Source: CAYUYV01 sp964522525
GTDB taxonomy: Bacteria > Pseudomonadota > Alphaproteobacteria > JAJFIK01
Assembly: GCA_964522525.1 (NCBI GenBank)
Contig: CAZFWG010000043.1
Location: 1-34,711 of the forward strand
Direction of reading: 5' to 3'
DNA: 34,711 bases
In this document: positions 8,335-16,066 of the stretch, one piece after another
Layout of the letters: each line of letters opens with the position of its first letter
Numbering within the stretch: position 1 is the first letter of the stretch
Translations under genes and position numbers: made by a program
Notes under the pieces: generated by a model
Told to the model about the DNA's origin: nothing
Seen by the model: the letters and a program-made list of their open reading frames with translations, nothing else
Databases searched by the model: none

Positions 8335-8967
8335 TCACGCCCCTTGTGCCGCACCCCAATAGTTGAAGCCCGCAAACCGGGGCGTGTTCGGCAGATACAT
8401 GGTTTCGAGCGCGAGAAGCTCAAAGCCGCCCTGGCGGATCAAATCGGGGATGGGCCGGTTCAGATGGCACCCGCCCCCGATCATTTTCCAGACCGGGCCG
8501 ATGCGGTGTTGCCAACGCTGCACCGCTTCATCGGGCGCGAGACCATGTTCACAGAAAAGCATCCGTCCGCCCGGTTTCAGGACCCGGCGCATCTGACCCA
8601 AAGCGCCCAAGGCATCGGGAATGGTGCACAGCGTATAGGTCAGAACCACGGTATCAACGGAGGCATCCTCCAGCGGAATTTCTTCGCCCGGAAGATCAAC
8701 AAAGGAGACGGGAAAGCCGAGCGGCTCCTCGCGGGCGGCCATACGGGCAACGGCGCGCTGGCGCATGGGCGCCGCCGGCTCCAGCCCGATGACTTCGGTG
8801 ATCTTAGCGGGATCGTAAAAGTCCAGATTGAGGCCCGAGCCCATGCCCACTTCAAGGACGCGCCCTTCGGCGAAGGGCACGACTTTCGCGCGCTGCTTCA
8901 TGACCGGTTTGGACCCGCAGCCGGAATCGATCAGCCGGGGAAGCACGAACCGGTCATAAAGACCCAT
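8335..8967 (-). CDS. class I SAM-dependent methyltransferase
   Basis: This 210-residue Rossmann-fold methyltransferase has motif I VLEVGMGSG at 37-45. An acidic GLEP follows near 77 (end of strand 2), and ASVDTVVLTYTLCTIPD and VLKPGGRMLFCEHG are the usual post-motif blocks. The general layout is that of the UbiE/METTL7-like group (methylation of a small molecule or lipid); the substrate cannot be read. The start ATG has GGAGGG nine bases upstream, placed directly after the stop of the upstream lipoprotein gene (12-bp gap). The two are therefore co-transcribed and probably coupled. It ends about 80 bp before the imuA promoter. Confidence 0.85.
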   Translation of the reverse strand: MGLYDRFVLPRLIDSGCGSKPVMKQRAKVVPFAEGRVLEVGMGSGLNLDFYDPAKITEVIGLEPAAPMRQRAVARMAAREEPLGFPVSFVDLPGEEIPLEDASVDTVVLTYTLCTIPDALGALGQMRRVLKPGGRMLFCEHGLAPDEAVQRWQHRIGPVWKMIGGGCHLNRPIPDLIRQGGFELLALETMYLPNTPRFAGFNYWGAAQGA

Positions 8968-8979
8968 GGAACCCTCCGG

Positions 8980-9894
8980 TCACCCCCCAACGGTAACCAG
9001 ACTCTCCAGGGCATCGCTGGAGGCCACATCCGCCTCGACGCCCGCCGGCAGATCGAGAGTCATGCCGGCCCGCGGAGCAAAGAGACGGATCCGCGCCCGT
9101 GCATCCGCCTCGTCGGAGACGCCGGGCTCCAGGGTTTTGAGGGCCACGAAGCGGGTCGATCCGGGAAGCGCCAGACGCTCCGCCGAGGAGACGGCCTGGA
9201 CCTGCGCCGCAGTGTCTTCACCACCGGCCGCCAGCTGAACCTCCGGTGTCTCGGCGCCCTGCTTGTTCTCGATGACCGCCGCCACATTGACCGCGCCCTG
9301 GCCCGTCACCGGCGCGCGGGCCATGACCTGCTCGACCACGGGCGAGTTGCCTTCACACACGATCCGGGCCTGTTCGACGATGGCCCCGATCTCGGTCAGT
9401 TTCGCCTTGTTGCCATTGATCTTGACCGCATCGACCATGGCCATCAGCGACACGATCTCGACATGCAGCGTGTCGTAAAGGGCCGGCGCCTCGACCATCT
9501 CGGCGAGGGAATGACGGTTCGTAATGGGCGGTGTTTCGATCAGCGGCACTTCAAACTCCCGCACGGCGCGGAAGACGGGGCGGACTGTCTTGGGCCCCGT
9601 GCGCACGAGGCGCCGCCGCACGCCCGTGACATAGGACGCGCTCACCGTTCCCGGATTCTTTTCGATAATCTTCAGACGGCTGAACTGTCGGCCGGAGGAG
9701 GACCGGGCCGTCTGGCAGGCCGCGAGGATGACATCCACAAAGGCCACCGTGTAGCCCGCTTCTTCGGCCGACAGCCGATCCGACATGGTGGCGCTGAACG
9801 GTTGTTCCGGCGCCGTGCCCGCGCAGCCAGCCAATGAAATCCCCGTCAGGACCATGAACCCGACAGCCATACGCCCCCATTGTTTCCCAATCAT
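8980..9894 (-). CDS. putative lipoprotein of unknown function
   Basis: The 304-residue product begins with a lipoprotein signal peptide: basic start, hydrophobic stretch and lipobox LAGC with the lipidated Cys at residue 24. The next residue is Ala rather than Asp, which would favour transport to the outer membrane if Lol rules hold. The mature part is mixed alpha/beta without a motif I recognise. A segment around 110-185 looks helical, and the C-terminal third is rich in Ala, Val and Glu. I chose ATG 9894, with GAGAGG nine bases upstream, over a TTG five codons earlier. The methyltransferase gene follows after 12 bp in the same transcript. Confidence 0.75.
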   Translation of the reverse strand: MIGKQWGRMAVGFMVLTGISLAGCAGTAPEQPFSATMSDRLSAEEAGYTVAFVDVILAACQTARSSSGRQFSRLKIIEKNPGTVSASYVTGVRRRLVRTGPKTVRPVFRAVREFEVPLIETPPITNRHSLAEMVEAPALYDTLHVEIVSLMAMVDAVKINGNKAKLTEIGAIVEQARIVCEGNSPVVEQVMARAPVTGQGAVNVAAVIENKQGAETPEVQLAAGGEDTAAQVQAVSSAERLALPGSTRFVALKTLEPGVSDEADARARIRLFAPRAGMTLDLPAGVEADVASSDALESLVTVGG

Positions 9895-10244
9895 CTTCTT
9901 GCCTCTCAAACGCCTGCACTCAACGGGCGTATGCCCTCTTTGTTGTCTGTATCAGCTTTGCTACCCCAAACGCGTCGCGATGGACCCGCCCTCATAGGGC
10001 CTTCATTTTTATAGACCCTAGTCTTGTCGCGACCCCATTTCGCGAAAAAGACGGATGGCTCTCTTCCGGCATACCGCCTGTTCGGCGACGGGGGAAAGAC
10101 AGAAAACACCACGAACCGGGATCACGGCATCGCAACGCGCCAGCACTGCCCCCTCACATTGGCGTGTAGTGTAACCATTTGTGACGATGGCCACCAGCCC
10201 AAGGGACCAAATGTTACAAGGCGCTAGGGTCGCGCGGCCGCGCG
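9895..10244. other. intergenic region without a gene
   Basis: This 350-bp stretch lies between the MBL-fold hydrolase and the lipoprotein gene, both on the minus strand. I see no convincing coding frame. It contains a 14-bp perfect palindrome of CG-rich sequence at 10231-10244 next to the hydrolase stop. A spaced inverted repeat stands at 10170-10218, and a small hairpin GCCCT-CAT-AGGGC at 9988-10000. The lipoprotein promoter should lie here, but I cannot place it securely. Confidence 0.6.
10170..10218. repeat. spaced inverted repeat, possible operator
   Basis: TGTAACCATTTG (10170-10181) and CAAATGTTACA (10208-10218) are inverted copies that differ by one extra C, separated by 26 bp. The site is upstream of the lipoprotein-methyltransferase pair and downstream of the hydrolase stop. 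It could be a two-site operator for a dimeric regulator or a long-loop hairpin; no T-run follows, so a terminator is unlikely. Confidence 0.5.
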
Positions 10245-11069
10245 TCAGGCCGGCGTCAGGGTCAAGGTCAGGCCCTCGCGGGCCGCGAAAGTGTCCTTGC
10301 GCGCGGCCTGGGCGGCCGCATCGATGACATCCATCGCGTCGTCTTCGCGCAAATGGGAATGGTGGAACAGCGCTAGCTGCCGCACATCGGCCGCATTGGC
10401 CAGCCGGATGGCTTCCTGCCACGTGGAATGGCCCCATCCCTTGTAGCGATCAAATTCCTCATCCGTGTAGGTCGCATCATAGATCATCAGATCTGTCCCG
10501 CGCACGAATTCCAGGAGCGTCTGATCCAGCGAACCGGGGGTATGCTCCGTATCGGTCACATAGCAAAGCGAGACGCCTTCGCCCTCGACGCGGTAGGCCG
10601 TCGCCCGATCCGGATGGCACAGGCGCTCGGTCCGGGCCAGAACCCCCTCGCCCAGATCAAGCGTCGTGCCGATCTTGAAATCCTCGAAGACCGGCTGCGA
10701 GGTCATGGCGCGCAAAGGCACGGGAAAGAAGGGATAGGTCATCTGGCCCGCCAGCACCGATTGAACCGTATAAGGCGGCTCCAGATGCCCGGCCAGAACC
10801 CGCAAATGGTAGGACGGGGTGAAGGCCGGGGCGAAAAACGGAAAACCGGAGATATGGTCCCAATGGGTGTGGGACAGGAGCAGGGTCGCCTCGGAAGGCC
10901 CTTCCGCCATCATCTGCCGGCCCAAGGAGCAAAGCCCCGTGCCGGCGTCGAGAACCACGCGCTTGCCCGCCACCTGGACCTCGACGCAGGAGGTGTTCCC
11001 GCCATAGCGCAGAAAACCGGGTCCCGGGCAGGCAATCGAGCCGCGCACCCCCCAGAATTTAACCATCAT
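10245..11069 (-). CDS. MBL-fold metallo-hydrolase
   Basis: This 274-residue metallo-beta-lactamase fold protein starts with VKFWGVRGSIACPGP and YGGNTSCVEV, typical of the PhnP/COG1235-like branch. VVLDAGTG is followed by the metal-binding HTHWDH; further ligands are probably Asp in YVTDTEHT and the His residues near the C-terminus (ALFHHSHLREDD). Related enzymes cut phosphodiesters such as cyclic nucleotides, but the substrate cannot be inferred. The reading frame continues 41 residues upstream in low-complexity sequence. I chose the ATG at 11069 (a second ATG follows at 11066) because homology-like sequence begins there. A weak GGAGCC lies further upstream. Confidence 0.85.
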   Translation of the reverse strand: MMVKFWGVRGSIACPGPGFLRYGGNTSCVEVQVAGKRVVLDAGTGLCSLGRQMMAEGPSEATLLLSHTHWDHISGFPFFAPAFTPSYHLRVLAGHLEPPYTVQSVLAGQMTYPFFPVPLRAMTSQPVFEDFKIGTTLDLGEGVLARTERLCHPDRATAYRVEGEGVSLCYVTDTEHTPGSLDQTLLEFVRGTDLMIYDATYTDEEFDRYKGWGHSTWQEAIRLANAADVRQLALFHHSHLREDDAMDVIDAAAQAARKDTFAAREGLTLTLTPA

Positions 11070-11345
11070 CGACACGAACCGGCTCCCTGGCTGGGCGCTC
11101 CCCTTGCGCCGTTCAAGATCCTGCGCGCGTTCCCCGTGAGCCGCCTGCCCTGCTGCGCCGTGCTGTCCGCTGCAACATCCCGCCTGCCGCAACTTAGAGG
11201 AGCATCGAAGGGTCTCCCGAACCCCAGGAGAACATGCATCGCTAACGCCAGACTAGGCCGAGCCGTGAATGACTAAAAGCACGCATCGCATCCGCGCAGC
11301 GATAGCGCAAAAGGGACCCCGAACAAAGTGTTCCCGATCACAGGT

Positions 11346-12185
11346 TCACGCCGCCATGCGGTCGATTTCGGCCTGAACGGCGCCCAGGGCTTTGCGCATG
11401 GCGTCGAGGACGCCCCGGCGGCTTTCCCGGTGGTCCCCATCGATGAGCGCTTCGGCCTGCTCTGCGAGGTCGCCCAGGGTGAAGGCGCCGATGCCGCGGG
11501 CCGACCCTTTCAGCGAATGGGCCAGCGCCACCCACTCCGTATCCGCCATATCCGGGTCGAACATGTCGATCCACAACATGGATTGCCCACGGAAAATCGC
11601 CAGGACATCGGCCTGGACCGACCGATCGCCCGCCGTGTACCAATCGAGATAGGCGAAATCGATGGGCATCGACGGTTTGGCCCCGCCATCGGCCGCCTGG
11701 GGCCGATCCGTTTGCTCCGTCATTTGTCCGTCCTCTTCGGCTGTTTCACACCGGCGATCGTGGATTGATCCGTCATCACCGCAAAGTTGGGTCAATCCTG
11801 CTTGATCAATTGTGCCCAAAATGAGTCCGTCCGCCGACCTGTCCGATGCCAGGGCGCGGGCGATCCGCACACCCGCCGCCGACAGACGGCACACGAACCA
11901 TTGGGGGCGGCTTTTGGGAAAGAACCAGGGCTCCACCCAGCCCCGGCGCAGGCAGACAAGGACCATTTCCGGACTGACAGCCTGACCCTGATCATCGAAA
12001 AGGGGAAGGCGCCGGTCGGGCCGGGCGAGACCCTTCACCAGATAAGCAGCCTGGCGGGCCGTCGGCCGTGCATCATCATGTTTGGTCCCAGGGCGGACCG
12101 GCGGAGGGGAAATCACGGGGTTGGACGTCACGGGAGCACCGCCTTGGCCGGACCCGCGCCCGCCCGCCTTCGGAACGGCGGACAT
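11346..12185 (-). CDS. Hpt phosphotransfer protein with N-terminal wHTH-like domain
   Basis: The C-terminal part (about 175-279) is a histidine phosphotransfer domain: AHSLKGSARGIGA with the phosphorylatable His at 223, in a helical context. Such domains relay phosphoryl groups between hybrid kinases and response regulators. Residues 40-115 form another compact domain (ARQAAYLVKGL..LPLFDDQGQ..CLRRGWVEPWF..WFVCRLSAAG) that looks winged-helix-like, but I cannot name the family. A poorly conserved linker joins them. No good ribosome site precedes the ATG at 12185, whereas an internal in-frame ATG at 11723, at the start of the Hpt part, has a strong one. Hpt may therefore also, or only, be made as a 125-residue protein. 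No kinase or receiver gene is nearby. Confidence 0.75.
   Translation of the reverse strand: MSAVPKAGGRGSGQGGAPVTSNPVISPPPVRPGTKHDDARPTARQAAYLVKGLARPDRRLPLFDDQGQAVSPEMVLVCLRRGWVEPWFFPKSRPQWFVCRLSAAGVRIARALASDRSADGLILGTIDQAGLTQLCGDDGSIHDRRCETAEEDGQMTEQTDRPQAADGGAKPSMPIDFAYLDWYTAGDRSVQADVLAIFRGQSMLWIDMFDPDMADTEWVALAHSLKGSARGIGAFTLGDLAEQAEALIDGDHRESRRGVLDAMRKALGAVQAEIDRMAA
11731..11736 (-). promoter_or_regulatory. internal ribosome binding site before the Hpt domain
   Basis: AGAGGA on the minus strand stands seven bases before the in-frame ATG at 11723 (MTEQTDRPQ). This is the best ribosome site anywhere in this frame and would produce the Hpt domain alone. Confidence 0.6.
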
Positions 12186-12878
12186 GACGCAGTGTTCAGG
12201 AACCGGCCGATTATGTCCGTGATAGATTCAAGCCTTGGTTAAGCGATGAGGGCTGAGGGAGGATGTGAATCAGATCAAAACCGATCGAAACCAAGACGAA
12301 GCCAAAAATTCAGTGCCGCCATGTCCCCCTGAAACGTCGAATCGTTCATAATGGGACACAGGGTTGACGAGCGAGGGGAACCGGCAACAAAAAAGCCGAC
12401 CTCATGGGTTGATAAAAATATTCCCGTCTCCCGGTAGATTGCCACAATACGGATGGTCGTCCGCAGGCAATCCAGCTATAAATGGTGGTGCGGACATCCC
12501 GGCCAACGGGAGCCGGACCTTGGGGTCCATCCAGGAAAGATGATGGCGGCGTGTTCGATGCGCACCGCCCCAGGGAGTTTTTGGGCTTTTTTCGTGAGTT
12601 TCGGCTCAACTCTGCCCAGGCTCCATGATCAGCTTTGTTGCGGCATGAAGGATGCACGTCCCGCTCTGCCCGAAGCATGATATGAGGGGCTCTGTCAGTC
12701 GGATCGCCGCTGCCTTGAACGTTGTTTTGGCACGTTGGAGCCCTGTCTCCCGCATGCCGAGGCAATCAGGGGGTTGGCCGCGACCGCATTCCAAGGGATT
12801 CTATGCTGCCCTTTGCCATGTTTCAGCCTGCTCCCTGCACCAATGTCCCGAAGTGCTCCGAGTGGGTAGGCCAGTACC
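12186..12878. other. 693-bp intergenic region, no gene seen
   Basis: The Hpt gene and the coiled-coil gene diverge from this region. Short open frames exist on both strands, but their composition is arbitrary and none has a good start signal. It is more AT-rich around 12400-12430 and 12470-12485. A weak sigma-70-like arrangement (TGGTCG, 17 bp, TATAAA at 12477-12482) reads rightward, and an imperfect hairpin with an A-rich loop lies near 12370-12402. A small RNA cannot be excluded. Confidence 0.5.
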
Positions 12879-15800
12879 ATGCAGCGCGCCAACATGCCGA
12901 AAACAGACACGCCTGAAGATTTTGGAAAAATTATCGAAGGGCCTAAGCCGAAATTCGAATCCCGGCTGGCTGCGGAGCGGCTGACCGCCCCCATCGATGA
13001 CCCCCGGGCCCTCCCTCGAAGCCCCGCCATGGATCGGGGGTTTGAGCAGCGGATGGAAAGCCGGATCGACGACAGGCGCTTTGATGACCGCCGGACCGAT
13101 CGCCGTGCCTCGCCCCGCCGCGGCCGCGCAGCCCGGCGTCAGAACGCCAATGGGGCGGTCGAGGGCCTCGCCCGTATTTCCGTCGGCACCTGGGTCATGG
13201 GGCTGGCGGGCCTCTGGCTTCTCGTCGGTGTCGCCTCGATCATCAACATGCAGCTTGACGGCCGCCTCGCCGGCCAGGGCTTCTGGGACTGGATGCTGCT
13301 GGTCATCGGCATGATGGTGCCGATTGGCGTCATGGGCCTCGTGATCATGGTCCTGCGCCACACGGACAATCTGCGCAGTTCCGCGCTCTCCATGGGCCGA
13401 CTGGCTGCCCGGTTGACGGAACCGGACACCTCGGCGGTCCATGATGTCTCGACCTTGGGAGAATCCATTCGCGGCGAACTCGACCGGGTGACAGCCAGCC
13501 TGGACCACGCCGTGCGCCGGGTCGGCGTGCTTGAGGAAATGCTCAAGGCCCAGACCCGGATGATGGATGAGACCGCCCAAACGGTCGACAAGCATGCCAA
13601 GGCCTTCGGCGACACCCTGGATGGCCAGCGCGTTCGCATGGCCAATGTGGCCAAGCAGCTCACGGAAGAAGTGAAGGGCATCGAAGTGGCCGTCGAAAAT
13701 CAGGCCACGCGGATCACCGAAGCCACCGCGCGGGCGGGCGAACAGCTCAAAAGCGCCCAGGCCGGGCTCGATGAGCGCAGCCGGTCCCTCGAAACGATCG
13801 CGGCCAATGTGGTGCGCAACACCCATGAAGCCACCACCCAGTTGGCGGTGGAAAGCAAGAAACTCGTCGAAATCACCGACAAGGCCTCGGGCCAGACGGA
13901 AGAACTCGTCGCCAAATACAGCAAGCAGACAGAGCTGCTGGACCGGGTCGTCGAAAAACTGGCGAGCCAGAACGGCGAATTGGACAGCGTTCTTGAAACC
14001 CAGCGCGCGGCCCTCGTGCGCATCGGCGAGATGATTGACGGCCAGGCGGCGCAGATCGCAGGCCAAGTGGGCGCCGGCGTCAGCGATCTGACGGCGGTGA
14101 TCGAAGGGGTCGACCTCAAGGCCGCCAATTTCACCCAGGACGTGGTCAAGCGTGTCGAGCGCATCAGCCGCGCGGGCGATATCGCCGCCGAAACCATCGC
14201 CAAGGCGGGTGAATCGGCCCGGCGCGCGGCCGAAGACGTCCGCAGCGGCCTGTTCACCCAGTCCGACCAGGCCACGGCCCTCCTTGAAGCCCATCTGGAA
14301 CAGGCGCGGGGCGCCCTTGGCCAATTGGGCAAGGAAGTCGCCGCCACCGTGAAGGGACAGACGGAGACCGCCGTTTCCGGCCTTGGCGATCAGCTGGACC
14401 GCATTCGCGACGGGCTGGAGGCCCAGGTCGCCGAAGCCGCCAACACCCTGGGCAATCTGCAGGGTGAACTTCTGAATACAGCGGAAACCAATGTCGATAC
14501 GATCCGGCACCAGGCGGAATACACGCGGGGCCTGCTGGAAAGCCTCAATTCGGAGCTGTCCTCGTCCGTGACCGACGCCAAGGGCACCATGGCGGCCCAG
14601 GTCAAGGCGGCACGGGAGGCCTTGAGCGATCTGAAGGTCGATCTGGACAAGGCCATGGAGACGGGCGGCGATGCCCTGAAACACCAGACGGACTCGGCCC
14701 GCAAGACCGTCGAGAAACTGCGGGAAGACCTGCACAAGGCCGCCGTCGAGGCCGGCACCGTCCTCCTCGACAAATCGGCGAAAGCCCGGCTCGAAATCGA
14801 AGGGGCGACCCAGAAGGCCGATGCCGCCGTCAAACGCCTGTCCACGGAGACCAATCAGTCCCTCGGCGCCCTGAGCAAGGCGGTCAACGCCCTGTCGGAA
14901 CAGCTCGACGGACTGCCGGACCACGCCGACGCGAGCGCCCAGCGGATCCGCAGCGTGATCGACGGTCAGATCGAGGAAATCAACAAGATCGCCGCCACGG
15001 CCATGGAAAAGGCCCAGGCCCTTCATACGGTCGTCGAGCAAAAAAGCGACGACGCCCCTCAAGCCAAGGCGCCCGAGGCCAAGACATCGGAACCGGCCGC
15101 GGCCAATGACGCCGCTCCCGGCAAAGGCAAAGGCAAAGAAGAAAGAGCCACTCAGAAGGCGGCGGCAGAACCCGCCCAGCCGGCTGAGGCCCCCGCTCCG
15201 GAAGCCTCGACCACGAATGACGCTTCGGCGGACCGGGATCCCTATCCGCAGATCTGGCCCGGCATGATCCGTGGCCCCCGCCGGCCCGTCCAGGTGGATA
15301 TGGCGAATTCGTCCGATTGGAGCCAGCGCCTCGTCTCGAGCATGCGGGCCCTGGACGGTGGTCAGGACAATCCGGCCCAGAACACGGGTTCCCAGGAGGC
15401 CTCCACGCCCCCTGCCCGTCCGGAACCGGAGCAGCCCAAGGCCCGGCCGCGCGAGGCTGCGCCGCGCCGGCGCGACAATGAGGAGGCCGGTGGTCGTGGC
15501 AAGTCCGGTCTCGGCTGGCGCGAGATCCTGAAAAAGGCGGAACGGTCGGAGCGCGAGTCCGCCGCTTCCAGCCAGCCCCGCGACACAAGCGGCGATGATG
15601 CGGCCCGCGCTTCCCTCCGGGTGATCGAGACCCTTCAGGCCATGGCCATCGATCTCGACCGGGCGCTTGAAGAAGATCCGCCGTCGGAGCTTCTCCAGCG
15701 CTACCTCAATGGCGAGCGCAATGTCTTCGCCAAGCGCCTCGTCTCCATGGGTGGTCCGGAAATGGCCGACAAGATCCGGCGCAAATACGGCCAGGACCAT

Positions 15801-15959
15801 GAGTTCCGCCACGAGGTGAACCGCTACATCAACGAGTTCGAGACCATGCTGGACACGATCTCGGGCAATGACCGGGAGAACATCCTGGCGGAGACCTATC
15901 TGACGAGCCAGACCGGCAAGGTCTATATGCTGCTCGTCAGCGCGGTCAACAAACGCTGA
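12879..15959 (+). CDS. large two-TM coiled-coil protein, TipN-like architecture
   Basis: The product has 1026 residues. Residues 1-95 are polar and Arg/Asp-rich, followed by two membrane segments at about 102-124 and 136-159. A very long helical, heptad-like region follows to about 720 (repeated Ala, Glu, Lys, Gln, with phrases such as EQLKSAQAGLDERS). Then comes a disordered Pro/Ala/Glu-rich stretch (about 715-890) and a compact C-terminal domain (910-1026; LQRYLNGERNVFAKRL, YINEFETMLDTI). Two N-terminal membrane segments plus a long coiled coil is the layout of Caulobacter TipN, a polarity marker at the new pole, but sequence identity with TipN is not something I can show. A structural or chemoreceptor-like role is the alternative. 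A second ATG five codons in is possible. A strong terminator follows. Confidence 0.8.
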   Translation: MQRANMPKTDTPEDFGKIIEGPKPKFESRLAAERLTAPIDDPRALPRSPAMDRGFEQRMESRIDDRRFDDRRTDRRASPRRGRAARRQNANGAVEGLARISVGTWVMGLAGLWLLVGVASIINMQLDGRLAGQGFWDWMLLVIGMMVPIGVMGLVIMVLRHTDNLRSSALSMGRLAARLTEPDTSAVHDVSTLGESIRGELDRVTASLDHAVRRVGVLEEMLKAQTRMMDETAQTVDKHAKAFGDTLDGQRVRMANVAKQLTEEVKGIEVAVENQATRITEATARAGEQLKSAQAGLDERSRSLETIAANVVRNTHEATTQLAVESKKLVEITDKASGQTEELVAKYSKQTELLDRVVEKLASQNGELDSVLETQRAALVRIGEMIDGQAAQIAGQVGAGVSDLTAVIEGVDLKAANFTQDVVKRVERISRAGDIAAETIAKAGESARRAAEDVRSGLFTQSDQATALLEAHLEQARGALGQLGKEVAATVKGQTETAVSGLGDQLDRIRDGLEAQVAEAANTLGNLQGELLNTAETNVDTIRHQAEYTRGLLESLNSELSSSVTDAKGTMAAQVKAAREALSDLKVDLDKAMETGGDALKHQTDSARKTVEKLREDLHKAAVEAGTVLLDKSAKARLEIEGATQKADAAVKRLSTETNQSLGALSKAVNALSEQLDGLPDHADASAQRIRSVIDGQIEEINKIAATAMEKAQALHTVVEQKSDDAPQAKAPEAKTSEPAAANDAAPGKGKGKEERATQKAAAEPAQPAEAPAPEASTTNDASADRDPYPQIWPGMIRGPRRPVQVDMANSSDWSQRLVSSMRALDGGQDNPAQNTGSQEASTPPARPEPEQPKARPREAAPRRRDNEEAGGRGKSGLGWREILKKAERSERESAASSQPRDTSGDDAARASLRVIETLQAMAIDLDRALEEDPPSELLQRYLNGERNVFAKRLVSMGGPEMADKIRRKYGQDHEFRHEVNRYINEFETMLDTISGNDRENILAETYLTSQTGKVYMLLVSAVNKR

Positions 15960-15986
15960 TCCGGGAACGGATCTCGAAAATGACAA

Positions 15987-16025
15987 GGCGTGGTGCCGGG
16001 GCGTAAGTCTGGGCCACGCCTTTTT
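15987..16025 (+). terminator. Rho-independent terminator of the coiled-coil gene
   Basis: GGCGTGG (15987-15993) pairs with CCACGCC (16014-16020) and five T follow directly. It lies 28 bp behind the stop codon of the coiled-coil gene and 42 bp before the stop of the convergent synthetase gene. Confidence 0.85.
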
Positions 16026-16066
16026 CATGCCTGTAAGCGGAGGATTATCCCAGGCGGATCCGGGGA

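Noticed and set aside
11321..11333. GAAC-N5-GTTC near the Hpt stop codon as a second SOS box
   Set aside because: The half-sites are inverted with 5 bp between, not the direct GTTC-N7-GTTC of alphaproteobacterial LexA, and it lies downstream of a gene.
11313..11336. Possible terminator of the Hpt gene (GGGAAC..GTTC..TCCCTTTT on the minus strand)
   Set aside because: The stem is only four clean pairs with mismatches and the T-run is short; not strong enough to list.
12346..12765. 139-codon minus-strand frame in the region before the coiled-coil gene
   Set aside because: No ribosome site, mixed composition with many Arg, Pro and Ser, and no conserved pattern. I treat the region as noncoding.
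12801..16028. A 1075-codon open frame on the minus strand opposite the coiled-coil gene
   Set aside because: It mirrors the real gene codon for codon. The product is repetitive Gly/Leu/Arg/Phe sequence without family motifs, and the plus strand has membrane segments, a heptad pattern and a terminator. Such antisense frames are common in GC-rich genes.
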